DNA of 64,000 nt from Agarophyton chilense (GCA_030374765.1 JARGXX010000113.1:558001-622000); one strand, 5' to 3'; counted from the first letter of the stretch, positions 1-11,749 are shown. Translations and numbers: made by a program. Notes: generated by a model from the sequence alone, not told the origin.

Positions 1-1330
1 CAAGGTATATTTAATTCTCGTGGCGCAAAAGGGGCCCGAAAGTCGCGGGTAGTGCGGGATGTAAAGGGACCTTTGGCGAAGCGCCTTCGGAACCACCCTC
101 TAAAGGCTTTCATATCTTGTGCTTGATTCCTGGAAGGTACTGTACGTCTTGTTCAAACTTCGACAGTCTCAATCTTTAACGCGCAAATCGACCAGGCGCA
201 TCGGAAAGTTTCATTGCTCTCTTCAAGGCATCTTGATCTGTGCCAAGTGAAAAAACTGGACATAAATAAAAGGACGGAGATTCTTCATGCCTTATGCTCC
301 TTCCAGACAATTCATTTTGGGTAATGTGTAATTCTACCCGCTGTCATTTACAGCACAGGTTCTATTACATTATAAGTAGTTGCTATCATTTTTGTTGCTG
401 TTGATTGATATAACATCCAATTTGGGCATAGGATGCGTCTGTATCCGGCGTGTACGAAAAATCTGTTTTCGATAAACTCAAGATGGATGTTAACCGAAGC
501 GCTCGCTTCAAATCCTTGAAGGCATCCATATCCTCGTTCTTAAGAATCTGCAACCGTTTCGGTTCACCTTTTCGGAGCTCTTTATTAAGGGGAGCTGCTT
601 TTTTCGCTAGTCCCTTGACAAAGTGGAGATAGACCTTTCATCAATCTACAACGGATCGTAAGTCCATCTGACGTCGTGGCATTTTAACCTTTTCTACCGC
701 TCAAATGTCGCTTTGCGAAACATCTGCGGTACCCAGGCCTATGATTGGGCCAAGATATGTAACTGTTCCGGTGAAGAAGACGCATTTGCGAAGCTTCAGC
801 GTTATCCCTACCTCTATCAGAAGGGTTATTACGCTGCAAACGTGGGCAAAGTGCTATTCTACTAATTTGGAGTAGATGATTACACAATCGATGTACATTA
901 GTGCGTTTGATTACTCAACCTTTGTAAAGGTAGTTTCCAGCGCTCTTTAAAACGTAGCTGGAGTATTTTGCAAGCCAAATGAATTTTCTCAAAGCGAAAC
1001 AAGACTTTATGGCACGTGAAGGTCGTTTTTTCTCGATCTTTCTAACCTACAGGTATTTGCAAATAACAACAATTGGAATCCAACGTGGGGAATATCTTCA
1101 CAACTCCCAACGAGTCGATGCAGTCGACCATTTCAGGTAACGGTTACGAATACCTCACGGTAACACTATGTAGCCTGTAGTAGCCCACATAAAACCTCAT
1201 AAGGATATCCCCTTTTCTCTTGATGCAGAACCACCGGACTAGCTCAGTCTGAGTTGGGTAGTTCTAGTACGCCTTCATGGATCATTAGCCACACTTCTTT
1301 GAGTTCTACATCTCTTGTGCTCGGATCTGT
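1..1330 (-). pseudogene. E0: decayed Ty3/gypsy pol fragment (RT to RNase H)
   Basis: Read on the minus strand, short pieces of a Ty3 polymerase follow one another in the right order but in shifting frames. Near 1230-1050 there is a piece like the RT core, and near 990-955 the motif FGLQNTPATF. Near 893-690 YIDCVIIYSKL stands where YxDD is expected, so a catalytic Asp is lost. Near 640-440 there is an RNase H start with DTDASYAQIG, and near 220-110 RLRLSKFEQDVQYLPGIKH, the usual end of RNase H. Many stops and frameshifts show an old, dead copy. Integrase would lie left of the window. The closest relatives in the window are the E1 and E2 pols. Confidence 0.75.
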
Positions 1331-2161
1331 AAGGTATGGTTGCTGCTATATCGGCTTCGAGTTAGGGAGGAGCTTAGAGCGATGTTGTGTAGCCTTCTGT
1401 GGCCTGAATTTGGCCAAGAAGGTCTGAACGCTTGGTTTCGAACATCTACACGATACCGATAGTACTGCTCCACAGTTCTGCGTTGTCTTCAACCATCTCG
1501 ACTGTATCTTTTGATTTCCTCTCAGGGTCAAGTTTTGGATTCTTCTGTCTGTAGAACGATGCCTTATTGGTTACATTTTCTTTGAAGTTGATGTTTATCG
1601 ATACCTTTGTAGTTGTGGACGCATTTCAATGCCTGACTTTCTTATCTCCGAAGACCTCTCTCACACCAGTATGAGATATGGTGAGGACCCCTTATGGTTG
1701 TACCGGCGGTGGTACTCTCACAGCGGTAATTTTCGGCAAGCGACTCCACCCTCCGCTTCTGTCCTCTTCGGTTTCTTCCGACGTCATTCAAGGAGTCAGA
1801 CGAATTGTGTTTGGAACCACCTCCATGGGTATCCTTTGAACTAAACCAGCAATATGTGGGAAGCAATAAAATTGAAAATCTACCTTTCGCTGGATCTCTT
1901 CACTTTGCATCGAAGCTTGTATGTACTCACTACCATTCTGAAAATGATTGCAATGAATGTAATGTTACGTTTGGAACAGACACGGTATGCCTATTTCCAT
2001 GTTCACCTCCTCAGGTCAAGACAATCGAGAATCTGCGAATCCCTCGGGAACTCAAAGACCTTGCAAAGAGTGATAAACATGATCCTTAGCATCTAAAATC
2101 AGATGGTATTTCACCATTTAAGGTTTCTAGTTCGATAGATCTTCAGCTGGTGGATCAACTG
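1331..2161. other. Unassigned stretch, probably upstream part of E0
   Basis: No intact gene is visible. It sits where the pol amino end, protease and gag of E0 would be on the minus strand, but no protease or zinc-knuckle motif could be recognised. The open frames here are under 100 codons and overlap on both strands, which fits decayed coding sequence. It ends at the LTR of E1. Confidence 0.3.
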
Positions 2162-2715
2162 TGTAACGCAATGACTGTTAGGTCAGCGTACGGGTCTCGA
2201 CCGGTGGTAGCGTGGTAGAGCGGGTCCTAAGGTTCGAATCCTTGAGGGCGGCACTCCCAGACTACTTGGTGCATTGGGCTGGCGTTTACTGCGTAGTCCT
2301 ACAGGTTGGAGCTACGGAAACGATGGTTTGAAGACCAAAGGGTGAAACTAATATAACAAAGGGGGTTGTTAAGTATCCTAACAGTTACTACCGTTATGAA
2401 TTACTAATGGTATAGGATAGCCTCCTATAGCCGAAAATGGACTTGAAGCGAGACAAAGGCAATACGGCGGCAGAGCCTTCTGAAAGCAGTCACTATAGAC
2501 TGAAGCAACACGAACACATGAACTAGCTAGGCGGCAGAGCCTGTCAGTCATCCGCCTTGATGGCTTTAGAGCGAAAGGGCGCAGACAAACGCACTACATA
2601 AGGCTAGACATAGCCAGTAAACAGAAAAGGAAAAAGAAAGGTACCGATCTCAGCACAGCCTTGTGCTGAACTGATATTGCATTGTCTTATTAGCGCCCCA
2701 ACTCCGTAGTCTACA
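2162..2715 (-). repeat. E1 3' LTR (left copy)
   Basis: It begins TGTAACGC at 2162 and matches the right copy from 11750 for about 235 bp. The inner end is inferred at 2715, where CTACA is followed by a pyrimidine tract. On the minus strand that reads as a purine tract ahead of TGTAGAC, matching how E2 ends (TGTAGAGC). Length would be about 554 bp. Only the left part can be verified by the second copy. Confidence 0.7.
2213..2241 (+). other. tRNA-like A/B box pair in E1 LTR (left copy)
   Basis: On the plus strand TGGTAGAGCGG (2213-2223), like the D-arm/A box of a tRNA, is followed at 2231-2241 by GGTTCGAATCC, a perfect RNA polymerase III B box. The spacing is much shorter than in a tRNA, as if the anticodon arm were absent. 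The same pair is in the right LTR. It points away from gag-pol and toward the extra gene at 2729. Confidence 0.45.
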
Positions 2716-2728
2716 CCCCACGTAAGAA

Positions 2729-4878
2729 ATGTCAATCAGCAAATCTGAGATGGTCACCTCGTTTACCATCGTGGTACTTTTCCATTGGTCGCGCGCGATG
2801 GTGGACTCACCTTGTAAGCCCGTCGGATACGCCGTACCCCTTTCTGACTATGTCGCCTCCGTCGGATCTCCCATCTATTTCCCGGCCGGCCAACCTGAAG
2901 CCAGCGGTACCATGACTTCGAACAACCCAGAGGGGAGCTCCTTGGGATACCAAGTGGCCTACGAACGTCCTTGGGACCGCTATGACCATACCATCGGACG
3001 AAACCTGCGGGCCGTGCGTCATGCTGTCCTTCCGTCCTCCTTGGAAGAACACCCAAGGTTTTGCCATATGTACCTCGACGCCCGAAGGTTTGCTAAGATA
3101 CCCGACTTCCGGAGGGGCAGCAAGAACGCGCGCATCCTCTCGTGGTATTACCGATGGTTCTATTGTCCTGTGGATCCGCGTTCGGCGATGCCATATCGCA
3201 CCGTCTTCCAAGCGGACATTCCGCACCTCCGCTGCGAGGAAGAAGCCGACTACCAGTTCAGGATGAACAAACTCCTTTTGGACCTATACAATGACTTCAT
3301 CTCGCCTCATGTGCGCTTTCCTCCGGCTGGTCACAATCTCTTGGCTCTTATGTGCTTCCGCCCACCGTACGACCGCTTATTCTGGATGACCAACCGGGTC
3401 TATTGGAACGAGATACACGAGCCCGATGTTCTTCTGAGTCAAAACCTGGGGTTCTTCTGTAGTTGGCACCAAGTGGAGCTCCACGACATGAGCGTTGACA
3501 AACGCCTTCCGTTGTACCTCTCGCTTCTCCACGAGAATGAGAAACAATGGGCCATGTATTGGGGTGTTTCGCCGCTCCTTCTGGTCCCCACGCCGTCCGT
3601 GGTGGCGTATCACTCGTCTCAACTTATGGGAGCCGACAATTACCGAAGGTCTTGACTGTCCTGGCAGGTACTCTTCGTTGAGCTCGGTTTGATGTCCCTT
3701 ATCGCCTTTCTGGATACCGCGAAGTACGGAATACGTGGTAATGTCCCTTCGGAGGATTGGAGGATGTGGTACGATGAGAACATACCCGGTCCTCGAGGTC
3801 GCCAAATCTCGCTCCCGGACATCATGACCCGCTTCCTTAGGAACCTGTTCATCCATAATATCGTCTGTGGGACTCAGTTCAACGTCGAGGAGACTGAGGC
3901 CCTTTTACATCATGTCCCACAGGTGGAATGGGGCAAGACTCTCGGGTTCTTTTGGTATGACTGTGATACCGACTCATACGCGCCAATTTCGCTGCATCCT
4001 CAGGGTTGGGACGACGCTCGTGCCTATCCCGCCAAGCCTTTGAAGAATCAACCATCGGATATTCCGAGGCGTCATGTGCCCGACTATTATCCGAAGGCCA
4101 TTCCTTTCGATTCTCTTTGCTTCGAGCCTGATTTGGAAGCCACGCAATTGGTTTCTGATGGTATGTCCGACGGAGAATCCTTCGCTGAACACCCCTTTGT
4201 TCTACCCGTGGAGGCGTTCATCCTCCGGTCGATTCCACTGTGGTGTTGCCGACTGCTTCCCCTCCTCCAGCTTCTCCGGGCACTGCTCCTCAGGATGAGC
4301 ACTCGTATGAACCGCCCGTCGCCCAAGTGAATATTCCTCCTGGCGAGGTTACTGTCGAAACCGAAAGTCCTGTAGACGTGGCACTTGCTCAAACGTCCAC
4401 CGGGGGCGTCGACATCGCTCCGTTCTCTCCGTTGGTACATTTTCCTGCTTCGGTCACGGTTGCTGCCGCGGATCTCCGTCATATCTGCCGTACCATTGAT
4501 ATCACGGCCTCGATGGACATTGCAGCAGTCCTTCGAGAAGCCTGCTCCTGGGCGCGTCGCTCGGCTCGTTACGCTACGGTTGTCCAACAGGGTCAGGACC
4601 TGAAGACCGCCATGGTCAATATCCTGCTGCAGAATGCGCAGGAGATGTCCCAGAGGGTTACTGCCGACTTGGATGCCCGATATGGTCTCAATTCGAGTGA
4701 CCGGGAGGTTTCCGATGGTGACAATAGTTACTCAGGAGAATCCTCGCCCAAGAAGCCTGCTAGGCTCGATGGGGCCGGCTTGGGTGGTCCAGGTCGCTCC
4801 TCGGGTGACCCTAGTCCCGGTTTGGCTCCTGCAGGTTCCAATGAGAACGACGGGGGTACTCCCGCGCCACCCAAGTGA
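2729..4878 (+). pseudogene. aORF1: extra gene antisense to E1 gag-pol, unknown function
   Basis: About 716 codons on the plus strand, opposite to E1 gag-pol, between the chromodomain and the 3' LTR. The reading is 2729-3655 (stop TGA at 3653-3655), then the same frame to about 4210, then a frameshift into the frame ending at 4878. Without the stop and shift it would be one protein. The middle holds CHMYLDARRF, PSVVAYHSSQL and GKTLGFFWYDCDTDSY, each with a counterpart in the E4 extra gene. The last 200 residues are Pro/Ser/Gly-rich around a possible helical segment. No signal peptide, membrane span or known catalytic motif is seen. An AATAAA follows at 4964. It is homologous to the antisense genes of E2 (distant) and E4 (clear). 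Function is unknown. Confidence 0.7.
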
Positions 4879-4963
4879 GTCCGGTTGGTGTTCGGATCGC
4901 TTCCATGAACCTTGAGGTCATACCGAGGGCTGTGGGGCCTCTGTTAGTTACTCAAGTATGTTA

Positions 4964-4969
4964 AATAAA
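4964..4969 (+). terminator. AATAAA poly(A) signal downstream of aORF1
   Basis: A canonical AATAAA lies about 85 nt after the aORF1 stop, followed by a TG/T-rich stretch, on the strand of the extra gene and convergent to pol. It suggests, but does not prove, that the antisense gene makes its own transcript. Confidence 0.5.
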
Positions 4970-5005
4970 GTAATGCTTGTGCTTTCCCAAGGTACTTCTT
5001 GTATC

Positions 5006-5369
5006 TCAAATGCATGTGCCCCGGGACAGCGTCCAATCTTGAGAGCGTCCCGGGTATTCCTCAGGTGTCTCCGAAGGACTGACTTTGTTCCCTGATGCGG
5101 GAGCTACAACGAACCGTCGTGCTCCGGCAAACCGTCGTGTGGGAAGGCGTTTTAGGAGGCGTTTCGGGATTATTCGGACCAATGGTTGCCCCCTCCTGAA
5201 GGCCGCGCCCCGAGTGGCTGATTCTGTGCCAATAGCGGACGATAAAATCAGCAGGAATGGTTTGAGGCTCTTGCCAAGTATCTTCCTCAGGTGTGTAGCC
5301 GAACCAACGGACGCGGTAGCGTATAGTTCTATATCCTCCCCGACCGGCGGAGATGATGCGCTCAATCAC
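5006..5369 (-). pseudogene. E1 pol C-terminus: chromodomain
   Basis: The minus-strand frame from 5369 reads ERIISAGRGGYRTIRYRVRW, then FGYTPEEDTWQEPQTIP. This is the chromodomain pattern of chromovirus integrases (YxVRWxGYxxEEDTWEP). Such domains bind chromatin marks and steer integration. It is separated from the integrase core by a low-similarity linker with frame changes (5370-5804). The antisense gene ends about 130 bp to the left, so the two coding units converge. Confidence 0.8.
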
Positions 5370-5804
5370 ATATTCTGGTTGATGTTCATCCTACGGAAGG
5401 AGAGTGTGGTCCAGAGGGGCGAATCCATCGGCGTCGGTTGGGAGCGATGGGTCATAGTAGTTGCAATTTACCATCGTGTCCGTGGGGCTAGTCGGGTCCT
5501 CGGGAACTGCCTTAAGGGGTGTGGAGACCGGAATGTCGATCTAGGGTCGTGGTGCTTCCATAGGGCCAGAAGGCTGGGACTTTGGTGGTCCGGAGGAACT
5601 GGGAGCTCGTGTCACGGGGTCAATAGACACGGTGTCCTGTAGGCGGTCAATGAGTAAAGTGTGGTGTGTTCATTGGCCTTAAGGACTTTGTATGGTCCCA
5701 TAGAGCGGGTTAAGAGCTTCCGCGTAGTGTCCTCGAGTTCCTCAATGTCCTTCGGTGGCCGGTCCAGGTAAACCAGATCTCCTTTCCCAAGAGGTTTGTG
5801 TCTT

Positions 5805-6770
5805 CTAAACGGCTTTGTCGAAATTGCTCTTGTAGCGCCGTTGGGCTTTGGTCAGTACAGTTCTGGCCGATTGGAGAATGCAGTCAATGCGTCGGCGCAA
5901 GTAGCGCTTCGTCTGGGTAGGAGTAATTCCTTCGGTTATGTCCTTAGGTATGATAGACTCCTGAAGGGCAACAGCTATGGGCGGCGGCGCTCTCTTTAGC
6001 GTTAAGTCGAAAGGAGTTGTCCCTGTGGAAGCGTGCACCAGCGTGTTGTTGGCATAAACCAGTGGCTCAACGTATTCGTCTCAGTCCAATTGGTGCTCCG
6101 AAACGTAGTGCGCCAATCTTTCCTGAAGGGTGCGGTTGAAGCGTTCGGCTTGGCCATTGGTTTGCGTGTGGTACGCCGTGGTGGTCAAATGTTTGATTTC
6201 TAATGTAGCACAAACATGCGAAAAGAATTTGGATACAAACTGGCTGCCGTTATCAGTAAGGAGATAGAGTGGCATGCCATATGGATACACCCAGTGGGAC
6301 AAGAAGTCCGTGGCGACATCCGTGGCCGTTGTCTTTCCTAGGGGTAGGGCTCGGATAAGTTTGATAAACCTATCGGTTATAACCAAAACAAACCATTTCC
6401 CATTGGACGACTTAGGCAAAGGCCCAAGTATTTCCATTGCGACAAATTCCATTGGACCTGCGGCGGGAAAGAGCTTCAGTTTGGCCGGATGGTTGGTGCG
6501 AGACCCTCGGATCTGTGCGCACGATGTACAGTTCTGTGCGGTTTGCCATATGTCCTGCGCCATTAGTAGCCAGTTGAAGAACTTCCTTAGGGTCTTGTAC
6601 ATTCGTCGGCCTCCAGGATGAACAGCCAAGCGGGGGGGAAATGGGCGAGGTATAGGAATCGCGCCCTTAGAGAAGTTAGTATTACCCGTTGGGGTGGGCC
6701 ATCCAGCTGTGAGCGGGGACATAGTAGTCCTGATCGGTCACAGTCGAACAGGCATCCTGGGGTTCCTACC
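5805..6770 (-). pseudogene. E1 integrase (broken)
   Basis: Minus-strand frames 6722-6081 and 6038-5805 give the Ty3 integrase. The remnant zinc-finger part ends CTSCAQIRGSRTNHPAK. The core follows with EFVAMEILGPLPK (the first Asp is Glu here), LLTDNGSQFVSKF (second Asp) and YHTQTNGQAERFNRTLQ (catalytic Glu). The tail carries KRAPPPIAVALQE and KAQRRYKSNFDKAV. A stop separates the two pieces and the HHCC finger is frameshifted. Catalysis is unlikely because D-to-E at the first position and stops coincide. Confidence 0.85.
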
Positions 6771-7069
6771 AATTGGGCTGTTTACTTGCAGTATTAGTCT
6801 TCGACCTGCGCCTGTAGGAGTTCCTCAATAGTTATAGGGAGGAGCTCTTTTTCCTCCGGGGCTATCGCATTAAGTTGAGGTGGAGCCGAAGTGGGCGGTA
6901 CTGTCTCCCAGTCAAATAGGTATAATTCGTTCTCCTTTACTTCAGGATCCTCCGATCGCACCTTACCCATAAGGTCGTCTGTTTCCGTACAGTCCTGAGG
7001 TCCATTATCTGTAAAGGGGTTGGGAATCAGGTCGTCCAATGGGGTGTTATCAGTTTTGTCGGTAATGAT

Positions 7070-8770
7070 TCACCAGAGGGCATTTGCTGCCTGGTGATTG
7101 ATGCCTGGCCTATAGGTTATCTCGTAGTCATATTCTGACAGCCTGAGGCGCCACCTAGCGAGGCGTCTCGATGTATAGGTCATATTGAGTAACCAGCGGA
7201 GTGAATCATGGTCTGTCTTAATGGGAAACCTGGGTCCCTCGAGGTAAGAAAGGAGTGTCAATACGGACCATACGATGCCTAGACGTTCCTTTTTGATCGT
7301 ACTGTAGTTTCGCTCCGGGCTGGTGAGCGTTCTGCTCCAGTAGCCAATAGGTCGATAGTCCTTCGGTGACTCCTGTTCTTGTAGCTATGCACAACTCACT
7401 TGGACATCATAGGCATCTGTGTCCAGGACAAAAGGCCTATTGGGCTTTGGTAAAGACAATTTGGGTGGGTTCAGCAATTCATACTTTAGGGTCTGAAATG
7501 CTTCATACTGGTCGTCCGTAAGGGCTTCGAACTCCGAAGGTGCTCCCTTCTTCAGCATCGCGTTGAGAGGGGCCGAGATCTAGGCAAACCCTTGGACGAA
7601 CCGTCGGGAAACGTTACACAAGCCCACGAAGGATCTTAGTTCTATGTCGGTCCTTGGAGGCTTAGCCTGGCGAATCGCATTCGCTGTCCCTGTGGCCACC
7701 TTTAGCTTTCCTGGGAAGACGACTTGACCGAGAAAGTTCACTGAGGCCTGGCATAAAGCGCATTTGCAGAGTTTCAGTGTTACTCCAGCGTCCTGTAGGA
7801 TTGTTAGCACCTTCTTTCTGTGGCGAAATTGTTCCTTTACGGTCCGCGAGAAACTTACAACGTCATCAAAAAAGACCAGGGCGAACTTTCATTTGACTCT
7901 GGACAGTATAATGTCCATTACCCGTTAGATCGTGGCTGGTGCATTCTTGAAACCAAAGGGCATGCGAGTGAATCTGAACAGACCTTCATGGGTAGTAAAG
8001 GTTGTCAGCGCTCTCGCGTCTTCGGCCAAAGGGATTTGCCAATATCCTGAGTTAGCGTCCAGTGTGGTAAATACGACAGATTTGCCTAAGGAATCCAGAC
8101 AGTCGTCTATGCGGGGTATCGGGTATGAGTTACTCTTAATTACTGCGTTCAGGTTCCTGTAGTCGACACAGAACCTGAAGGAGCCATCTTTCTTCGCCAC
8201 AAGGACAACGGGCTTTGCCCATTCGGATTGGTCTGGAGGCGCCAGCTCTATGACTTGAGCTTTGCGAATCTTTTCCATCTGGTCGGCGAAAATTTCCCTA
8301 CCTTTAAGACCGGAACGGTATGGGTGCTGGAACTGTGGTCTAACATCATCCTGAAGGTCAATGCGGTGTGTAGTGGCTCTGATTGTGCCAAATCTACCTG
8401 ACCACATGGCCTGGTATTCCCTGAGGAGATCAAGTACCTGGGGCCTATAGGACTCGAATTTTGCGCCGATAGCGACCGTTCCCTCCCAAGAGTTGACGTC
8501 CTCGTCGGGAATTATCGTCGCAAGATTATCCATTTGGGCTTCCATAATGGCCACGGGCGCGGGTAGAGTGATACCAAATACTGTACCTTTAGGTAACCGC
8601 ACGGGTTTATCTCGGAAGTTGCTGATTGTGACCAAAAAGGACCTGTTGTGGTGAATGTCCAATACTTCATTGGCCATCAAGGTAAGGTGCTTCAGAACCG
8701 TTTTCGGGTGGTTCTGAATCGTTGCGAGACCTGGGGACTGGGAATGGACCGATACAGCGATTTGGGTCAT
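7070..8770 (-). pseudogene. E1 reverse transcriptase and RNase H (broken)
   Basis: The frame 8770-7925 carries the RT fingers and palm: [47 protein letters not shown] and RMPFGFKNAPATI. It then shifts. FFDD stands in place of YLDD near 7860, and the frame 7810-7580 gives RT connection GQVVFPGKL and SFVGLCNVSRRFVQGFA. RNase H follows in pieces (DTDAYDVQVS, YWSRTLTSPERNYS, TDHDSLRWLLN, RLRLSEYDYEITYRPG). A linker frame of 81 codons lies at 7039-6794. Several stops and frameshifts make it inactive. Confidence 0.9.
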
Positions 8771-8791
8771 CGGGGGTATCGTTATGGTCTT

Positions 8792-9193
8792 TTACAGGCG
8801 AACCTTATTGGACGTCGTGTTTTTGGAGACAACCCCTCGTTTGCGGTTCGCTTCTGGCCCTGGGGCGGAACCAGTTATAGAGATGAAAGGTGCGCGGTGG
8901 AACGCGACTTTCCTAAGGCTTGGGTAAATGGCCTTAATGTATCGATCGATAAAGGAGGACCCTAGGATTGCCTCAGCGCCCGAGTTAGGACATACAAGGA
9001 ACCACGTGCGGACTTCGAATTGTCCTACATAGAGGTAAAGTGGTACTTTGCCTTTAATGTCTATTGGTCTACGTGATGCATCGGTAATACTTAGGGTCTT
9101 CATTGCCTGAACGAAATCTTGCCAACCAAGTGGGAGCAGCTTAGGATGGACCAAGTTGGGACCAGCGCTTGTATCCAATACAGCTGTGGTCAC
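8792..9193 (-). pseudogene. E1 aspartic protease (retropepsin)
   Basis: A minus-strand frame of 133 codons contains VLDTSAGPNLV, the retropepsin active-site region, and EAILGSSFIDRY, the later hydrophobic-G motif. The active triad is DTS rather than DTG; E2 has the standard DTGAAPNLI, so the Ser is probably a mutation. It lies between gag and RT as expected. It would cleave the Gag-Pol polyprotein in an intact element. Confidence 0.75.
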
Positions 9194-9687
9194 TCGAGAG
9201 TTGTTGGATCGAAGTCCTACGGTTACTCGAACTTTATAGTTCTCCTTCCTGAGGATACAGACGGGGTCGTTACTGTGATAAAGTTGTGGTTCATCCTGAG
9301 TGGTCTATTGTGGGTGCTTCGTATTGGGATTTGAGGAGCTCTTTGGCTCATGACCGTCCAATTGGTTGAGGCACGGTCTTAAAGAGGGAGGATTTGCCTC
9401 GAGTCGTCCCTCTAGGAGTTCTCCGATGGGGTTTTTGTTTCTTCCTGAGGATAGGTTTCTTCCACGGGGTCGTCCGTGGGATCTACACTTCCGTAGACCT
9501 GTGGGGCTTTGATCGAAGTGTTTGGAGGCGTGGCATAGCGTGAGCTTCCAGGGGTCCCTGTGGTTCGTTGCTGTGCCCTGTTATACATTCCTTCGGATCT
9601 CCGCACCCGGTAATTCTCTTCCGTTAGGGCGAAAAGGGTTTTAACGTGCGTTCTCAGGCTGGTACTTCGTACAGTCACAAGGTTGGG

Positions 9688-11625
9688 TCACGGAAAGGCA
9701 GAGGAAGAAAGCCCTTGGGGAGCGAACAAAACGTCCTTGCGGGGCGGAAAGGGATAATACTTGGGTTTTGGTGGTCTAGTGGTCGCTGTTGTTCCCTGAG
9801 AGGTATATGATGGGGGCCTGGACGGAGGAGCACTGAAATTGACCCCGAGGACATCTTCCGAATCGGCGTTAATGAGTGAAGCATCCATGTCCGACTCCGT
9901 GGAGCTAACCAAATGGGCTTGGTTGGATTTACGCAATGGAGTTGATTGTCCTCTGGTTGTATTAGCGTTGCTCCTGGAGGTCGTGTAGGTTTTGCCATAA
10001 CCCTAGGCGTAGGTAAAGAGCATTCGGAAGGAGTATTGAGGGTTTTCCGTGTGGTTATTGCGCACATGTGTCCGAATGGCAGGGAGCAATCCCGTGATGA
10101 GGTGACGTTTAGGCCGTCCATCGGAGAACAAGTTTCCCCATCGGTAAGCCTTCTTCCATAGGTCGTCGGCGGGGGCCGACTCGGTCATGTTGGAGCTCTG
10201 CCTAAAGGATACTACTTCCTGGTGGACATCCATTATAACATCATCCGTTGTGTAAGTGTCCAAGAGGTAGTGAACAACCTGGGGGTATGACCTGAATAGC
10301 TCACGGTCTTGAGCATCCAAGAGGTCAGTTGTAGCGGATATCTTCAAAACCACTTGGCCACGCGCCTGTCCTATAAGGAAGAATTGAAAAAGGTACAGAG
10401 CGTCGCCCTCGTGGACACCGTTCTGATCGCAGGCCGTATGGAACAAACTGAGAAACCTAATGACAGCAATGGGATCAGAACCCGAGAACTTATCCGAAAT
10501 GGTTAGTTGCATCCGTTTTGCCCATTTGGCGACTCTACGAGCCACCGAACCAGAATATTTCGCGGACCTGTCGGCCAGCCGATAATTCCGGTAGTCTAGA
10601 ACCTTAACGAAAAGTTCGATGGTTGATTTCAGTGGTCTGAGACCTCTAATGGCAGCCTCATCCACTTCCGAATCGGTCGTTTTGGTTGAGATCGATTCGG
10701 AATCACTCGTGTCCGAATAGTCTCTTCTCATGCTTCTTCTGCTTTTCTTTCTCCTGCAGTTACTTCTTTTCTTTCCAGCGGAGTAGGGACCTAAAGGATC
10801 GATCTCTCTATCAGATCCGATGGAGCCCTGAGGTCGCTGTACCTCATATAATCCGTCGGGTTGGGCCAGCGGTCTCTCTTCTAGACGCGTAGTTTCTCTT
10901 CTGCTCCTCGCTTGTCCCTCCCTTGGATCCTCCTGATGGGCAACCTGTCTCTCATCTAGACGCCGAGCTTCTCTTCTGCTCCTAGATTGGCCCACCATGG
11001 GGTTTTCCTGGTGGTATTCCCGGCGAGGGGCGGATAATTCCGCCACTCCTGGGAGTTCGGTAGGGGGCTGCCATATGGAGACCGGATGGTTAATTTGTGG
11101 TGGGGAGGTCCTAGGGACCAAATTGCCTGCCTGGCGGGTGACTGCTTTTTGAACGGCCTGTAAAAGGGAGTCTATGAATAATTCAGACTCTATTACCTTA
11201 GGGAATATTCGCGTGATGAGGGAATCCGTGTGGTCAGCGATCGCCGTAGCGAGTCGCACGTCCATAATGGAATCCACACGGGCTGAGCAGAGGTCAAGGA
11301 GACGGGGCCAGAAAAGGTCGGGAAGTGCGGCGGGAATATTCTCTTTAATTCCTTCGGTCTTGCGGGGTTCCCCTTATGGTGTTCCTTGTCTAGAGGTGTC
11401 CCTGGTGAGATGTTCTCGTAAACGCGCTGCTACCGTGGGTTCTCGGCGAATCCTTTCAGGGTCGTCCATGGGAGGCAGTACTCTTTGCGGCTGGCTACTC
11501 GTGCCCCTGCGGTCGCTAACACTAGCAACCTGAGGTTCAGACGACATCCTCGGCGTGGCAGTGGCAGCTGTTTGCGCCGTGGGAGCCCTATGGTCGGATT
11601 GGTTGGCTGTGTTTCCGGCATCCAT
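9688..11625 (-). pseudogene. E1 gag (broken)
   Basis: One frame (positions with remainder 0) is followed from an ATG at 11625-11623 through an in-frame TAA at 11374-11376, a long open part to 10003, and a further in-frame piece 9936-9688. The middle is rich in Arg/Glu/Ser and resembles the E2 Gag (YLADRSAKYSGS here, YRLDNPSGDRTS in E2; both have a capsid-like helical region with SDKFSGSDPIAVIRFL and REFTGTDPILVLDFL). The zinc knuckle expected near 9660-9600 is not recognisable. Gag would form the particle shell. The ATG choice rests on frame continuity. Confidence 0.75.
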
Positions 11626-11730
11626 AATGGCGGTTGTTTCTGTACCATTGGTCCGTTGGGGAATTACACCAAAGGTTAGAATCTGGGTAATTCTTCGTTC
11701 CAGTGGTCCTTTCAATTATTCCAAAGGGTT

Positions 11731-11746
11731 CTAAGTCGGGATACCA
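11731..11746 (-). other. E1 primer binding site
   Basis: Three nt inside the right LTR, the minus strand reads TGGTATCCCGACTTAG, complementary to a tRNA 3' end finishing in CCA. E2 has nearly the same site (TGGTCTCCCGACTTAG), so both probably use the same tRNA primer. The tRNA could not be identified by eye. Confidence 0.65.
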
Positions 11747-11749
11747 AAA

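Noticed and set aside
2763-3226. Minus-strand frames of 97-139 codons opposite aORF1
   Set aside because: Shadows; the plus frame has homologues in E4, the minus frames have none.
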